In this document: positions 8,916 through 18,578 of the stretch, one piece after another
Numbering within the stretch: the stretch's first letter is position 1
Layout: each line of letters starts with the position of its first letter
Notes under the pieces: generated by a model
Database searches by the model: none
What the model was told of the DNA's origin: nothing
The model's input: the letters and a program-made list of their open reading frames with translations, nothing else
Program-made: the position numbers and the translations under genes
Assembly (NCBI GenBank): GCA_944327105.1
Contig: CALVGN010000025.1
Location: 1 to 64,000, forward strand
Direction: 5' to 3'
DNA from: an uncultured Erysipelotrichaceae bacterium
GTDB taxonomy: Bacteria; Bacillota_I; Bacilli_A; Erysipelotrichales; Erysipelotrichaceae
Length of the DNA: 64,000 bases

Positions 8916-11553
8916 TATTCGTCCTCCTTCACGGCATGAGCCGTACCGAGCGTATATTTGCAGGTGTTTCCGGGATGAATGTTGTTATCGGAAACAAGCT
9001 TGTATTCCCATTTCTTTTGATCGGGGTCTGCCGTGGAAGCAAATCTGCACCAATTGATTCCTTCCCGCGCCTTGGAAACAACCTCATCAGAAGTCACCTC
9101 GTTCAAAGCCTTGACCTCAACCATGTATTTCCCTGCTGTCGTCTCAACCAGGAAGTCCGGATTATACTGCTGGCCCGCTTTCCAAAATAGACCAAGCTGA
9201 TTCAGCGACGGCTTGATCCAGCGGATAACATCCGGATCTTCCTCAAGGATTATTGAAAACTGAGCTCGGTATCATTGTCAAACGCATTTGTCGGATAATA
9301 TGATTTCTTATACCCGGTAAAGAGATACTTCTTGATGTTGCCCTTATCCGTGAACGGCTTCTCAAACCTGACTTTTCCGTCCTCCTTTACATTCTTTACA
9401 AACCGGCGGAACAGGATAAGATCTTTCTGAATGATATGGATATCCTGTGTTTTCCGATCCATATGCTCATAAATCTGCTTTCTGATGTCCGTTACAATCA
9501 GTGTTGCATACCGACGGACAATACGACGCTTGTTTTCCTCATCTCCAGGTATCTTGGCAAGGTACTGTTCAACAACGTTAATCACGAAGTCGGCATCGTC
9601 GTAGGAAAGCTCGCTGATGGCGTCCAGCAGCATACAGGCAAGCGTGTTCATGGCATCGTTCACTTCAAGAATCTGCGCATTCACCAGCGTAAGGAGCTGC
9701 TGGCTGATCGCATCAAATCGTTCAATCTTTGCCATGGCAACTTCAAAATCAGGAATAGTACGCTTTACCTCAAAACGGTTAAACTTCACTTCCGATGTTG
9801 TCTGCACCAGAATTTTCGGAACGGAAATAGCTTTTGCAGAGTATTTCGTTACGGCTTTTACGAATTCTTCTTTGGAAAGCGGCTGTTTCTCAGCTTTACC
9901 TTCCGGTTTTGAAGTGGCGGGTGCCGCCGTCTCAGTGCTTCCAGCGGGCATCACATCCGGCTGAATATCAAACAGTGTCAGCTGTCCCGGATCATCTTTC
10001 TTGTCTTTTTTCTGAACAGCCACGAAATTCTTCAGATATTCCTTGTAAATCTCAAGCTGTGTCTTCGGATTAAACACCTCAACAAAGGTTTTTACACCGG
10101 AGGCTGAAATAGCAAAGTCAAACAGCGATAACTGTCCATCGTCTACCCCCGCAGATACGTCCACTGATTCCGATGGTTCAACAGTGGATGAATCCAAATC
10201 GCGGTAGCGGAAAATATCACTGTTCTTTATTTCATCCACCAGTTCTCTGTAATGATCGTGAGCGACAATATCCAATGAATCTAAATCCTCGTTACCAGTC
10301 TGCTCACCAAACGGCAATCTCAGCCCACGACCAATCGTCTGCATGGCGAGAATGTCACTTTTTGCAGCGTTCAAGGGGATGATCGTAAACAGGTTATTTA
10401 CGTCCCATCCTTCCTTCAGCTTATATACGTGCAGTACAGTCTCGACAGGGTTTGACGCACTCTCAAAAGACAGAAGAAGACGGATATTCTCTTCTGATTC
10501 CTCCCCGGTCTGCTTTGAATGAATCTCGATGACTTTCCCTTTATATTTACCATTCTGGAAACTGTCACTGTCGATCAGAGCGCGTACTTTCTTAGCATGT
10601 TCCGTGTCCTTGCGGGCAATCAGCACGATAGGCTTTACATAGTCCAGATCGTTTTCATTGCAATATTCCCGCAATACAGTCTTACGATGCTCATGCAGGG
10701 TGAGACCATCACGGATTTTCATTTCCTCAATATCTTCCTGGCTGTACCCAGCAGTATTGGAACGTCCCATTACAACAGGAATCTTCAGATATCCCTCAAC
10801 GGCACCGTGGGCAAGATCATATGCGTAGATAACATTTGATGTGCTCTTCGGCGTTGCAGTAAACTCCAGTCCGAGAACAGGCTTCAAGTAATTGATGGCT
10901 TTCATGGATGCCGGCGCATAATAGCGGTGCGCTTCATCCATGCAGATGACCAGATCATCAAACTGAGCCAGTACATCAGCGAAAGATGCCCCCAGCGTCT
11001 CCTTGAATTTATGGAAGTTGAACTGTGTATCTGTCTTGCTGTTAAAAATCTTCCCTATGTCGAAGATGAACAGCTGGATTTCTGAAGTTCTCTCGATCTT
11101 CAGGGTCATCTGCTCAAACTTCAATGGATAAGTGTCGTAATTCTCCCCGTCATATACTTTCGGCCGTCCCATTTCGGCTTCCAGACCCTTGAAAATATAC
11201 TTCGGATGGTTTGGATTCGTTTCCTTACGGAGCTTGTCGTAGATTGTGTTGCCCGGTGTCAGGATAAAGAAATGCTTGTATCCTTTAGTCTTGTACAGAT
11301 AATAGATACAGGCTCCCATGAGCCGGGTTTTCCCGATACCGGTCGCCATGGCGTAACAAAACGAAGGGAAATCAAACTTCGCATTGATCTTCCTCTGCTT
11401 CTCACAGTATTCCGTCGCGACGGCCTCAACAGTGTCTTTGCTGTCTTTTTTATAATCGCAATGTGTGCTGATAGCATCGAGATAAGAGAGTGCCTCTTCC
11501 TGCGGAGTTCTGAGGCTCATTGCATATTTGATCTTGCTTACTGTCTCAGACAT
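8915..11553 (-). pseudogene. Type III restriction Res-like helicase-nuclease, frameshifted
   Basis: The 767 codons from 11553 encode a Res-type SF2 helicase: Walker A (MATGIGKTRLMGA), motif II (CMDEAHRYY), FTATPKS, KEGWDVNN and QTIGRGLRLP. The frame stops at 9250-9252 just after ELSFQ. Moving to the -1 frame at the TTTT run near 9258 restores a continuous family sequence (IILEEDPDVIRWIKPSLNQ, then NPDFLVE and MVEVKA) to the stop at 8915. The restored tail holds the PD-(D/E)XK nuclease motif, so the main product is a helicase without its nuclease. An ATG at 9124 lies after the PD half of the motif, so reinitiation there cannot rescue it. The slip site is not a classical heptamer; I read this as a mutation. 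Its partner mod is also broken. Confidence 0.8.
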
Positions 11554-13169
11554 TTACCGCACCTCGCTTTCAAAATCACACTTTTCAAGCAGATCCTTCG
11601 GAATATTCTTAACCTCTATGTTTGCAGGCAATACCATATCTGACTGTACTTTAATGCCGTAAATCAGCAAAGACTGACCTTCGGCAAGTCTCGCAGCCAA
11701 GGATTTCACATATGCTGCGTTAATAAACTCCATGGTAATGTGTATATAACGCTTTTCAGATGAATGTCCATGAAACACATCCTGCGGTTTATAATGAAAT
11801 CCTTCGATCTTACAAATAGCCTCACAGAGCATTTCGTAAGTGTAGGCAGGATTAATTTGGTAAACAGGCAACTTGTTATTCTTAATCAGAAGGCTTGGTG
11901 CCAATTCATAGAAATGGTATCCACCGCCGCCTTGCCAATTAACAGCTTTGCTTATTCCACCCTGCTCTCCATTAATCACCAAATCTAATCTCACCTTACA
12001 GTGTGTATATGCTTGTTCCCCCATTTCGATACCGATCCATCTACGCCTCATTTTCTGAGCAACAGCTATAGCAGTTCCTGAGCCGAGAAAACTGTCAAGA
12101 ACATAATCCCCCGGCTCTGTAGAGAGTTCTATGCAACGCTTTATTAGAGCTTCCGGTTTCTTTCCTTTCGGAAAATCAACACCACCCTCATTGTGAATAT
12201 TATTAGAAAGGATATCATCCCATAAACTTGTCAAAGGCTTTCCTGTAACATAAACACCATCAATCAGTTTTAGCTTGTTTGCATAGAAAAAAATCCTTTT
12301 CCCGCCTATCAATATAAAGTCAGAAAGCCCTTCTCTTTTCTGTACAAATATTTTTGAGGATCTTCTCTTGATAAATCGATATATCTCCGTGTTTCTTCTC
12401 CAACATTTTTATAGTCGGGATTAACGAATTGGATCACCGAATTACAATTAGCCATAACAAAGTCATCCAAGTCCGTTGGTTCGTCCTTGATTCGTTTTCT
12501 TGCTTCTTTTACGCTTACTCCTAAATGTTGAGCATAAGCTTCCGTAAGCGTAGTAAACCGCCACTCTTCACATGGAGCTTCACGGTTTATAATATAGTTT
12601 CCGTATCTTTTGTCCCGTTCTCCACGGTTGGTATAAATATGATTTGGACGCCATTGCGCTTTATCTTTTGCATAGATAATGATAAAGCTTGTTACGCTGA
12701 CTATTCCCTGATTGATAGCTTTATGACCCGTCGCCGATGCTTGTTTGAATGTAATAACAGCGATTCTATTGTGCCTTCCAAAGATTTCATCGAGAAGGGC
12801 TATAAGGTAGGGCATCTCGTTATCATCAATATGCACAAACATTGTTCCATCTTCAGATAAAAGAGAATGGAGCAATTTAGCACGTTGTCTCATTAAGTTC
12901 AACCAAATTGAATGTTCTATGCCGTCCTCATAGTTTTCAAAAGCCTGACCTGTATTGAAAGGAGGGCCGATATATATGCACTTAATTCTTCCACTAAAAT
13001 CTTGTTGAAGCGCTTGAAGCACAATCAAATTATCTCCATGAATAAGCATATTTTCACTCTGGAGATCACCGTATGATTTTTCTTTGTCTTAAAGCAAAAT
13101 CCTTGGTTCGACTGACGCCTCATCATATTTCCCAACCCACGTCAATTCACGCTTTCCTGTCTTTTGCAT
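11554..13169 (-). pseudogene. Type III Mod-like adenine DNA methyltransferase, multiply disrupted
   Basis: The ancestral gene appears to start at ATG 13169, with GGAG about 10 nt upstream. It encodes MQKTGKRELTWVGKYDEA, a usual N-terminus of beta-class N6-adenine methylases. Three lesions are visible. A TAA at 13089-13091 interrupts the frame at codon 27. The catalytic motif IV reads IGPPFNTG, with GGC (Gly) where DPPY/DPPF needs Asp. A surplus GA dinucleotide near 12339 (AAAGAGAAGGG) shifts the frame, which resumes as EGLSDFILIGGKRIFFYA. The second part (12312-11554) retains the SAM-binding LDSFLGSGTAIAVAQ. It occupies the position of the adenine methylase (drmMI) of class 1 DISARM, although its type III Mod character and the adjacent Res also fit an inserted restriction unit. 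Methylation by this protein is very unlikely. Confidence 0.88.
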
Positions 13170-13182
13170 AGATATCTCTCTC

Positions 13183-15801
13183 CTAGAATTTCAGGACGAT
13201 ATTAACCAGCAGTATCGGATTAATATCAAACTGTCTGTTGAATTCCTCGATTTCCCTTTCGCCTTCGGTCTTGAACCCAGTCCCTTTTTCGTGAAAGGAC
13301 TCCTGCAGCTTCTCAAGCGCTTTCGATTTCTCCGTAATCTTTTTCCGGATATCTATCTTTTCATAGAAATTGTCCGAGGCGCTTTCCTGTTCCTTCAGTG
13401 CTCTGATTTCAGCATCCATTTCCTGATAAGACGCTATCAGCTGCTCCATCTGGATTCTTTCCCAGTTCTCAATCTTTCTGCGGTTATATGCTTTGACAGG
13501 TTCTGTTTGATCCTGGTATCGTTTCAGCATTTCGGAAGTCAGCCTGTCATAGATCTTTTGATACAGCTCTATTTCGTCCGCTGTCGGTTTGAAATAACGG
13601 ACATCCATATCGTCAATCTTTTCCAGGGCCGGTATCAGATCAGCCTCGTCAAAGTCCACATAGTTTCCTTGTTCATCACAAAGGAGAATGACCGGAAACA
13701 GCAGCTTCACTGAATTGCAGAATGCTCCGACAAACAGAATTCCATGTGAGCCAAGAACCTGTTCTCCCCACTTGTCTACCTTCCAGTAATGCAGATTGCC
13801 GTCAACTTCCGGTTCACCGAAACCGTTCCAGTATTCTACCTCGCTCAAATACCGGGCAATATCATTCTTCGTACTGTCAAGCGCCTGCTCCTTCGCACCA
13901 CTGCTTTCAGTCAGCAGAAGCGTTCTCAGCTCACGCGCTTTCTTGTCACGTTTTGCGTTGAGTTTCCTATCCAGCTTGTCAAATGCCTTCTTGAACTCTG
14001 CCGTAGTATCACAGGTCTGATAAATCTGCAGCACCATTTTTTCAAAACTGGTTCCGGATTCCAAGGCACCCAGGGCAATATCGGATGCGCCGAACACGCC
14101 CTCGAACAGTTCAAACTTTTTTGCTAGGATATCATACACGCGCTGATCCGCTGCATTCTGGGTGTTCAGCAGGTTTATGGCAACGACATCATGTTCCTGT
14201 CCATAACGGTGGCAACGGCCAATCCGCTGCTCAATCTTCATGGGGTTCCAGGGCAGGTCATAATTGATAACCGTGTTGCAGAACTGAAGGTTCAAGCCCT
14301 CTGATCCCGCGTCCGTACAGATCAGGATTTTCGCATTGCTACGGAAGTAATCTACAATCGCGTGCTTGTACTCGACGCTGCGTCCATAATTGGCATTTCC
14401 AAAGTTTTTAACCTGCCATGTCCTGTATATTTTTTTTGTCATGGCATCGTCGAAGTCGCCGTTGAAAAGCAGTATGTCTTCTTCGTCATATCCGTATTTC
14501 CGCAGTTCTTCGACAATATATTTCTGTGTGCGTTTGGATTCTGTGAAAACGACAACCTTCTGCGAAATGCCTTGCTTCTGTTGCGCTTCAAAGGCTATGT
14601 CTATCGCAGCCTTTAATGCGACCACCTTTGCATTGGTCTTGATTCTCTTTGCAACATCTATGATGGTGTTTACTTCGTCAAGTTCAGCTTGGATGTACTT
14701 CTTCTGGATAACCGTATCTTCATCCTCAGTTTCCTCAAAGCCGGATTCATCAATCTCGTCTTCAACAAAGCTCCAGAACAAATCAAATCCTTCCTGAGCA
14801 TTTGCAGATTTGCTCCCTTCATACAGCTTTTCCAGTCTGGCTTTCAGTACCTCGAATGTCTCGATCAATGCGAAGCTAGAGGATGCGAGGAGCTTTCTGA
14901 TTACAAGGATAATCAGGCTTCGATTGGATGTCGGAATAGAGTAAAGGATATCCCGCTTCAAGAAATCATTTACCCTTTGATATAGCTCTATTTCATCTGT
15001 TGACAGAGCAAAATCGACTGTCTTGCAGATTCTTTTCTTGAAGTTCATATACTTCGCCACATCCCGGCGAAGAGTTCGGTAGAGGACAGGGGTCAGTTCT
15101 CTCTTGAGATCCGAATAATCCTCTCGCTCGATATAACGCTTGTTGAATACCTTCTCACTTCCAAAGATCCGGGGATCAATGAAAGAAATCAATCCGTGAA
15201 GATCTGTCAGTGAATTCTGGAGCGGCGTCGCCGTCAGCAGTATTTTGGGAATTCCTTTTGAAAGCTCATAAAGGTTTTTCGCTCTCTTGGTTCCGTGGAA
15301 AACATTCCGGAGATTATGCGCCTCATCAATGATGATGAAATCCCATTTTACTTCAGGGAATCTTTTCATCAGCTTTGATGAATAATCATAGGATGTCAGT
15401 ACGATCCGCACCTTGCTGGTATCAGTCAGCCGGCTTCTCCATTCTCTGCTTTCTTTTTCGACGGTAATCCGATCCAGAATGACAGATTCCAGATTGAATT
15501 TTTCCTCAAGTTCCAGTTCCCACTGTTTCCGCAGGGATGCGGGCAGTGCAATCAAAACCCTTTTCGCGCCTGACTCAAGAACATACTTTAATACGAGACC
15601 TGCCTCAATTGTTTTACCAAGGCCAACTTCATCAGCCAGAACTATTCCTCCTGTTTTCAATGCCTGAATGGCAACACAAAAAGCATTGATCTGATGAGGG
15701 TTCAATTCAATGTTAGCATCCAGCAGGAAATGAAAAGGAGAAGCTTCCAATTCCATTTTCTTGTATCTGCTATATTGCTCAAGAAGCAGGTTACTTTCCA
15801 T
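13183..15801 (-). CDS. drmD: SNF2-family helicase DrmD
   Basis: This 872 aa SNF2/Swi2 ATPase has Walker A (ADEVGLGKTIEAG) at about 55-67, motif Ia (ALPASLRKQWE), DEAH (IIDEAHNLRN) near 160, LLTATPLQN, and the C-terminal lobe SEGLNLQFCNTVINYDLPWNPMKIEQRIGR in which the arginine finger lies. The last 200 residues are charged and probably coiled-coil. I chose ATG 15801 because GGGAG lies 7 nt upstream; it overlaps the end of the cytosine methylase gene by 11 bases. In published DISARM classes an SNF2 helicase (drmD) marks class 1. Here it is paired with the C5 methylase typical of class 2. Confidence 0.88.
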   Translation of the reverse strand: MESNLLLEQYSRYKKMELEASPFHFLLDANIELNPHQINAFCVAIQALKTGGIVLADEVGLGKTIEAGLVLKYVLESGAKRVLIALPASLRKQWELELEEKFNLESVILDRITVEKESREWRSRLTDTSKVRIVLTSYDYSSKLMKRFPEVKWDFIIIDEAHNLRNVFHGTKRAKNLYELSKGIPKILLTATPLQNSLTDLHGLISFIDPRIFGSEKVFNKRYIEREDYSDLKRELTPVLYRTLRRDVAKYMNFKKRICKTVDFALSTDEIELYQRVNDFLKRDILYSIPTSNRSLIILVIRKLLASSSFALIETFEVLKARLEKLYEGSKSANAQEGFDLFWSFVEDEIDESGFEETEDEDTVIQKKYIQAELDEVNTIIDVAKRIKTNAKVVALKAAIDIAFEAQQKQGISQKVVVFTESKRTQKYIVEELRKYGYDEEDILLFNGDFDDAMTKKIYRTWQVKNFGNANYGRSVEYKHAIVDYFRSNAKILICTDAGSEGLNLQFCNTVINYDLPWNPMKIEQRIGRCHRYGQEHDVVAINLLNTQNAADQRVYDILAKKFELFEGVFGASDIALGALESGTSFEKMVLQIYQTCDTTAEFKKAFDKLDRKLNAKRDKKARELRTLLLTESSGAKEQALDSTKNDIARYLSEVEYWNGFGEPEVDGNLHYWKVDKWGEQVLGSHGILFVGAFCNSVKLLFPVILLCDEQGNYVDFDEADLIPALEKIDDMDVRYFKPTADEIELYQKIYDRLTSEMLKRYQDQTEPVKAYNRRKIENWERIQMEQLIASYQEMDAEIRALKEQESASDNFYEKIDIRKKITEKSKALEKLQESFHEKGTGFKTEGEREIEEFNRQFDINPILLVNIVLKF

Positions 15802-17071
15802 CAGTGTCTCCCTTATACAGCTGTTCAAAAATCCCCATTGCTATTCCTTTAGCCATCATTGGAGGTACTGCGTTCCCGATTTGAACGAACTGGGATGTTC
15901 TCGGCCCCTCGAAGAAATAACTATCGGGGAAGGACTGTATTCTTGCAGCTTCGCGTACAGTAATAGAACGATTTTGCTCTATATCTGGATGAATGAAATA
16001 ATGGCCATCCTTTGAAAGGTGGGCAAGGATTGTATGACAGCACTTCTCATCACCCTCAACAACTTTGAATCTGTCAACAAATGAATGTCGATTCTTATGC
16101 GTTTTCAATTCTTCAGGCAAGTCATTATAGTTAAGCCGTTGATGTCCATCATTCCACAGTTCTATAGCTCTTTTGTAAATCTGAATATCTCGGTCCTGGT
16201 TTGGCCTGCAATTATGAAGCGTCAGAACATCATCCTTCGTTCTGATGCCATAATCCAATACATATCTACTTGCTTTCGACTTGGCATATTTATCGGAACT
16301 CTCCCCCGGATGAAGCTTTGGTAAATCATCAAAGAGATCATTTACTACCGCATTCGCATTAAGCTCAATGAAGTCCGGATATTTCAACCCGCTCTGCTTC
16401 AGCCAGCCAACAATAATCATTCGGCGTCGGTTCTGAAGGACGCCAAAAGTGTGAGCATTCTGCTCACGGCATTCAATTTCATAACCAACACGCTTCAGAT
16501 ATTTTTGGATATTCTTCCATGTAGTTCCGCCATTGGCTGATTCAATTCCAGTTACATTTTCAAAGACAAACATTCGAGGTTGATAGCGTTTTAAGAACCG
16601 TGCATACAGTTTATAAAGATAGTTCCTCGGATCATCTTCCATGGGAACTTCCATATGACTGCTCTGTGCCCTTCCGACAAGTGAGTAGGCCTGGCAGGGT
16701 GGTCCGCCAACGATTACGTCAATCGTCGAGATGCCTCTGATTTTCATAATCCCATCAATGATTTTAAAGATAGCAGGTAGTGTCTCTTCGGACATTGTTT
16801 CATTGATGATTGTTTTGGTGATTGAAGCAGGAATATACTTCATGAACTCGTCACGGCCGATTTTTCCGGACAAGTATTTCTTATACGGAGTCAGATTATT
16901 TGTACCCTTTAGATAGTAATATGCACTTCTTGTTTCAAGAGTCTTGGCTGCAAATTCATTCATCTCCACATGTGCAACTGGCTTGAACCCTGCTTGAAGA
17001 AATCCTTCCGACAGGCCGCCGGCACCGGCAAACAAATCTATAAAACTGTAATTGGCGGTTACCCGTTCCAT
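15791..17071 (-). CDS. DNA C5-cytosine methyltransferase (DrmMII-like)
   Basis: All key motifs of the Dcm family are present: motif I (FIDLFAGAGGLSEGF) at about 10-24, motif IV with catalytic Cys (VGGPPCQAYS) near 130-140, motif VI (FVFENVTG), motif VIII (QNRRRMIIVG), and motifs IX/X (VREAARIQSFP, IGNAVPPMMA). An insert of about 80 residues lies between motifs II and IV. The ATG at 17071 has GGAAGGA 8 nt upstream and directly follows the stop of a truncated XRE gene, so I prefer it to the ATG at 17089. It is the first intact gene of the operon and should protect host DNA from DISARM. Since the adenine methylase is dead, it may be the only functional self-marking enzyme here. Confidence 0.9.
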   Translation of the reverse strand: MERVTANYSFIDLFAGAGGLSEGFLQAGFKPVAHVEMNEFAAKTLETRSAYYYLKGTNNLTPYKKYLSGKIGRDEFMKYIPASITKTIINETMSEETLPAIFKIIDGIMKIRGISTIDVIVGGPPCQAYSLVGRAQSSHMEVPMEDDPRNYLYKLYARFLKRYQPRMFVFENVTGIESANGGTTWKNIQKYLKRVGYEIECREQNAHTFGVLQNRRRMIIVGWLKQSGLKYPDFIELNANAVVNDLFDDLPKLHPGESSDKYAKSKASRYVLDYGIRTKDDVLTLHNCRPNQDRDIQIYKRAIELWNDGHQRLNYNDLPEELKTHKNRHSFVDRFKVVEGDEKCCHTILAHLSKDGHYFIHPDIEQNRSITVREAARIQSFPDSYFFEGPRTSQFVQIGNAVPPMMAKGIAMGIFEQLYKGDTDGK

Positions 17072-17075
17072 GTCA

Positions 17076-17245
17076 TTAGTCCTTCCCATGATACTTTACG
17101 CTTCTATGTGCGCCTTTTTTTGTACTGTCAACCGGATCAGGATAAATCTCCATGATGTCTCCAACGTTGCAATCCATGTTTAGGCAGATCTTCTCAAGTA
17201 CATCCACCATGACATTGCCACCGTTAGGTATCAAAATAATTTCTT
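17076..17245 (-). pseudogene. 5'-truncated XRE/Cro-type regulator
   Basis: On the minus strand an open frame ending at the TAA at 17076-17078 reads PNGGNVMVDVLEKICLNMD followed by CNVGDIMEIYPDP. This is the C-terminal half of the small Cro/C1-type repressors (YozG/HTH_26 kind), whose usual ending is a GxNV-TDVL-KIC-xLDC-xxGDIME-Y block. The frame runs into a stop near 17245, where the sequence turns AT-rich, and the recognition helices are missing. It ends 4 bases before the methylase start, where such regulators often control restriction operons. I infer it was the operon's own regulator, cut when the neighbouring cassette arrived. Confidence 0.75.
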
Positions 17246-17549
17246 AAATTACTGGAATACTGTGCTACAGCTATGAGTGATTGATCAAAATTAACCGTGG
17301 CAGACTTACGCTGGCTCTTTTTTCGTCTTTTATTGGTCGTTGACTGCCAGCAAAATATAAAAAATGGCCCAAAAATAATAATCACACCTGAAATCACTAA
17401 GATTTATTGCTTCATGAATAATTCAGGTAAGATAATAAAGATTGCTTCCAACCGGTTAGTAAATTACGATTTTAAATGCACCGATAAATACACATTTTCC
17501 TTTTTTAGTTTTATTGACAAAAGCTATTAATGCTTATTATTGCTTTTAA
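17246..17549. other. AT-rich spacer between two defence modules
   Basis: About 300 bases with no convincing gene on either strand. Base composition is clearly more AT-rich than the DISARM operon to the left and matches the cassette to the right. It separates the 3' end of the nuclease/immunity cassette from the truncated XRE remnant and must contain the junction between the two modules. Any promoter that now drives the DISARM operon should lie here or in the remnant; I could not pick a convincing -35/-10 pair. Confidence 0.5.
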
Positions 17550-17924
17550 TTACAAGACCTCATCTTGAGATCCAACTCTTTTAAATTCTCCATCTTCAAA
17601 TATAATTGACAATCCATGTTCTATATCAAACTTAAAATCACACATAACCGCGAATACGCTGTGATTTGAATTATGTTGAATAAAAATAGACTGAGGAATA
17701 ACATACTTAAAAATATTGGAAATACTCGAGTTTTGTAAATAACCGTTACTATTTAGAAAAACATAATTTCTTACATCACATAACACGGCATTGAGCTTCG
17801 ATTCCAATGAATTAATTTGATTTAAAGCATTTATTTGCTTTTCAGTTATCTCTTCGCCTTCATAGCATTCGACAGTTATTGGTAATTCAAATTCTCTTCC
17901 CCAAATATTTAAATCTTTATTCAT
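17550..17924 (-). CDS. Immunity-like partner of HNH nuclease (DUF6985-like)
   Basis: This is a small protein of 124 aa. ATG 17924 is the likely start because AAGGAAGTG lies just upstream. The frame stays open further upstream, but those codons lie inside the nuclease gene. The start overlaps the nuclease stop by 8 bases. Recognisable features are the N-terminal LNIWGREFELPITVECYEGE followed by EITEKQ, and the C-terminal NIFKYVIPQ, MCDFKFDIEHGLSIIFE and VGSQDE segments. These resemble small proteins often encoded after HNH toxins (DUF6985-like); I name this from memory of the pattern and cannot confirm it. No signal peptide or membrane segment is seen, so it acts in the cytoplasm. Gene order and overlap imply toxin-immunity coupling. 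Confidence 0.65.
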   Translation of the reverse strand: MNKDLNIWGREFELPITVECYEGEEITEKQINALNQINSLESKLNAVLCDVRNYVFLNSNGYLQNSSISNIFKYVIPQSIFIQHNSNHSVFAVMCDFKFDIEHGLSIIFEDGEFKRVGSQDEVL

Positions 17925-18576
17925 CAAAAACACTTCCTTTTTCAACTGATTTGTTATCACGCGCCCTACATTCAGCGCACCCCCCGCTATGTGTAAAAAA
18001 TGAATGTATTTCTTCCGGGACAAGGTTCATTGTTCGCATATCACACATCTCATGCCATATCCACCTGTTTTCTCTACGTAGGTCTCGCACCTCATGGGAT
18101 GTCCAATCCGCTCTTCCATCTTTCTGTTCCTGATTGAATTTTTCTGCCAATTTAGTGTCTGCTTGATGAAAATTATTCCCAAAGCCATATCTTTCGGATG
18201 ACATACTATCTATTTCTACTGTAGCAATCGAGCATTTTGAAAAGTCAGGCTCAGCTTCGCCATAATCAATTCCAACAAGACCAAATTCACTCAACTTCTT
18301 TATAGCCTCTCTTCCTTCAACAGTAAATTCCGATGGATTAAATTTTGAACATCCGCGTCCTGCAGTCCATTCACCTTTCTCGGAATTTACAGGGGTTCTA
18401 TCCAATCTGTCCTTAAAAGGAACATAATGAGTATCTTTCCTTTCGTTAATTTTATTTTCAAGAATCTGATCGGCCTTTTTAATATTCACATCCGTTCGCG
18501 GTTGTAATTCCAAGATTGTTAGCCTATTTTGTGCAATTTCATTTTGGTCAGTTTTAAATTTATCCATTGCTATCAT
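17917..18576 (-). CDS. HNH/Endo VII-fold nuclease (toxin-like)
   Basis: This 219 aa protein has a C-terminal HNH/Endo VII nuclease at about 170-205. The core WHEMCDMRTMNLVPEEIH followed by HSGG has the W-H-E, D, LVP, IH and H-x-GG spacing found in polymorphic-toxin nucleases (WHH/GH-E-like). The preceding region (residues 65-165) includes GRGCSKFNPSEF and a possible second His/Cys-bearing element. It lacks a signal peptide, LXG, PAAR or filament domain, so it is a stand-alone intracellular nuclease and not a classical secreted toxin. ATG 18576 follows the ATPase stop by two bases, with AAAGGGTG upstream. I infer DNA or RNA cleavage triggered or delivered by the upstream ATPase and GTPase, with the next gene as antidote. 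Confidence 0.72.
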   Translation of the reverse strand: MIAMDKFKTDQNEIAQNRLTILELQPRTDVNIKKADQILENKINERKDTHYVPFKDRLDRTPVNSEKGEWTAGRGCSKFNPSEFTVEGREAIKKLSEFGLVGIDYGEAEPDFSKCSIATVEIDSMSSERYGFGNNFHQADTKLAEKFNQEQKDGRADWTSHEVRDLRRENRWIWHEMCDMRTMNLVPEEIHSFFTHSGGCAECRARDNKSVEKGSVFDE

Positions 18577-18578
18577 TA

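Noticed and set aside
9124-9270. Programmed -1 frameshifting in Res
   Set aside because: The slip site around AGTTTTC is not in the X-XXY-YYZ phase of the reading frame, and the partner methylase is clearly dead, so mutation is simpler.
13050-13182. Non-coding gap between drmD and the adenine methylase
   Set aside because: The stretch translates to the family's N-terminus interrupted by one TAA, so it belongs to the pseudogene.
17922-18023. Upstream extension of the immunity-like gene to 18023
   Set aside because: The extension lies inside the nuclease gene and a strong AAGGAAG ribosome site supports ATG 17924.
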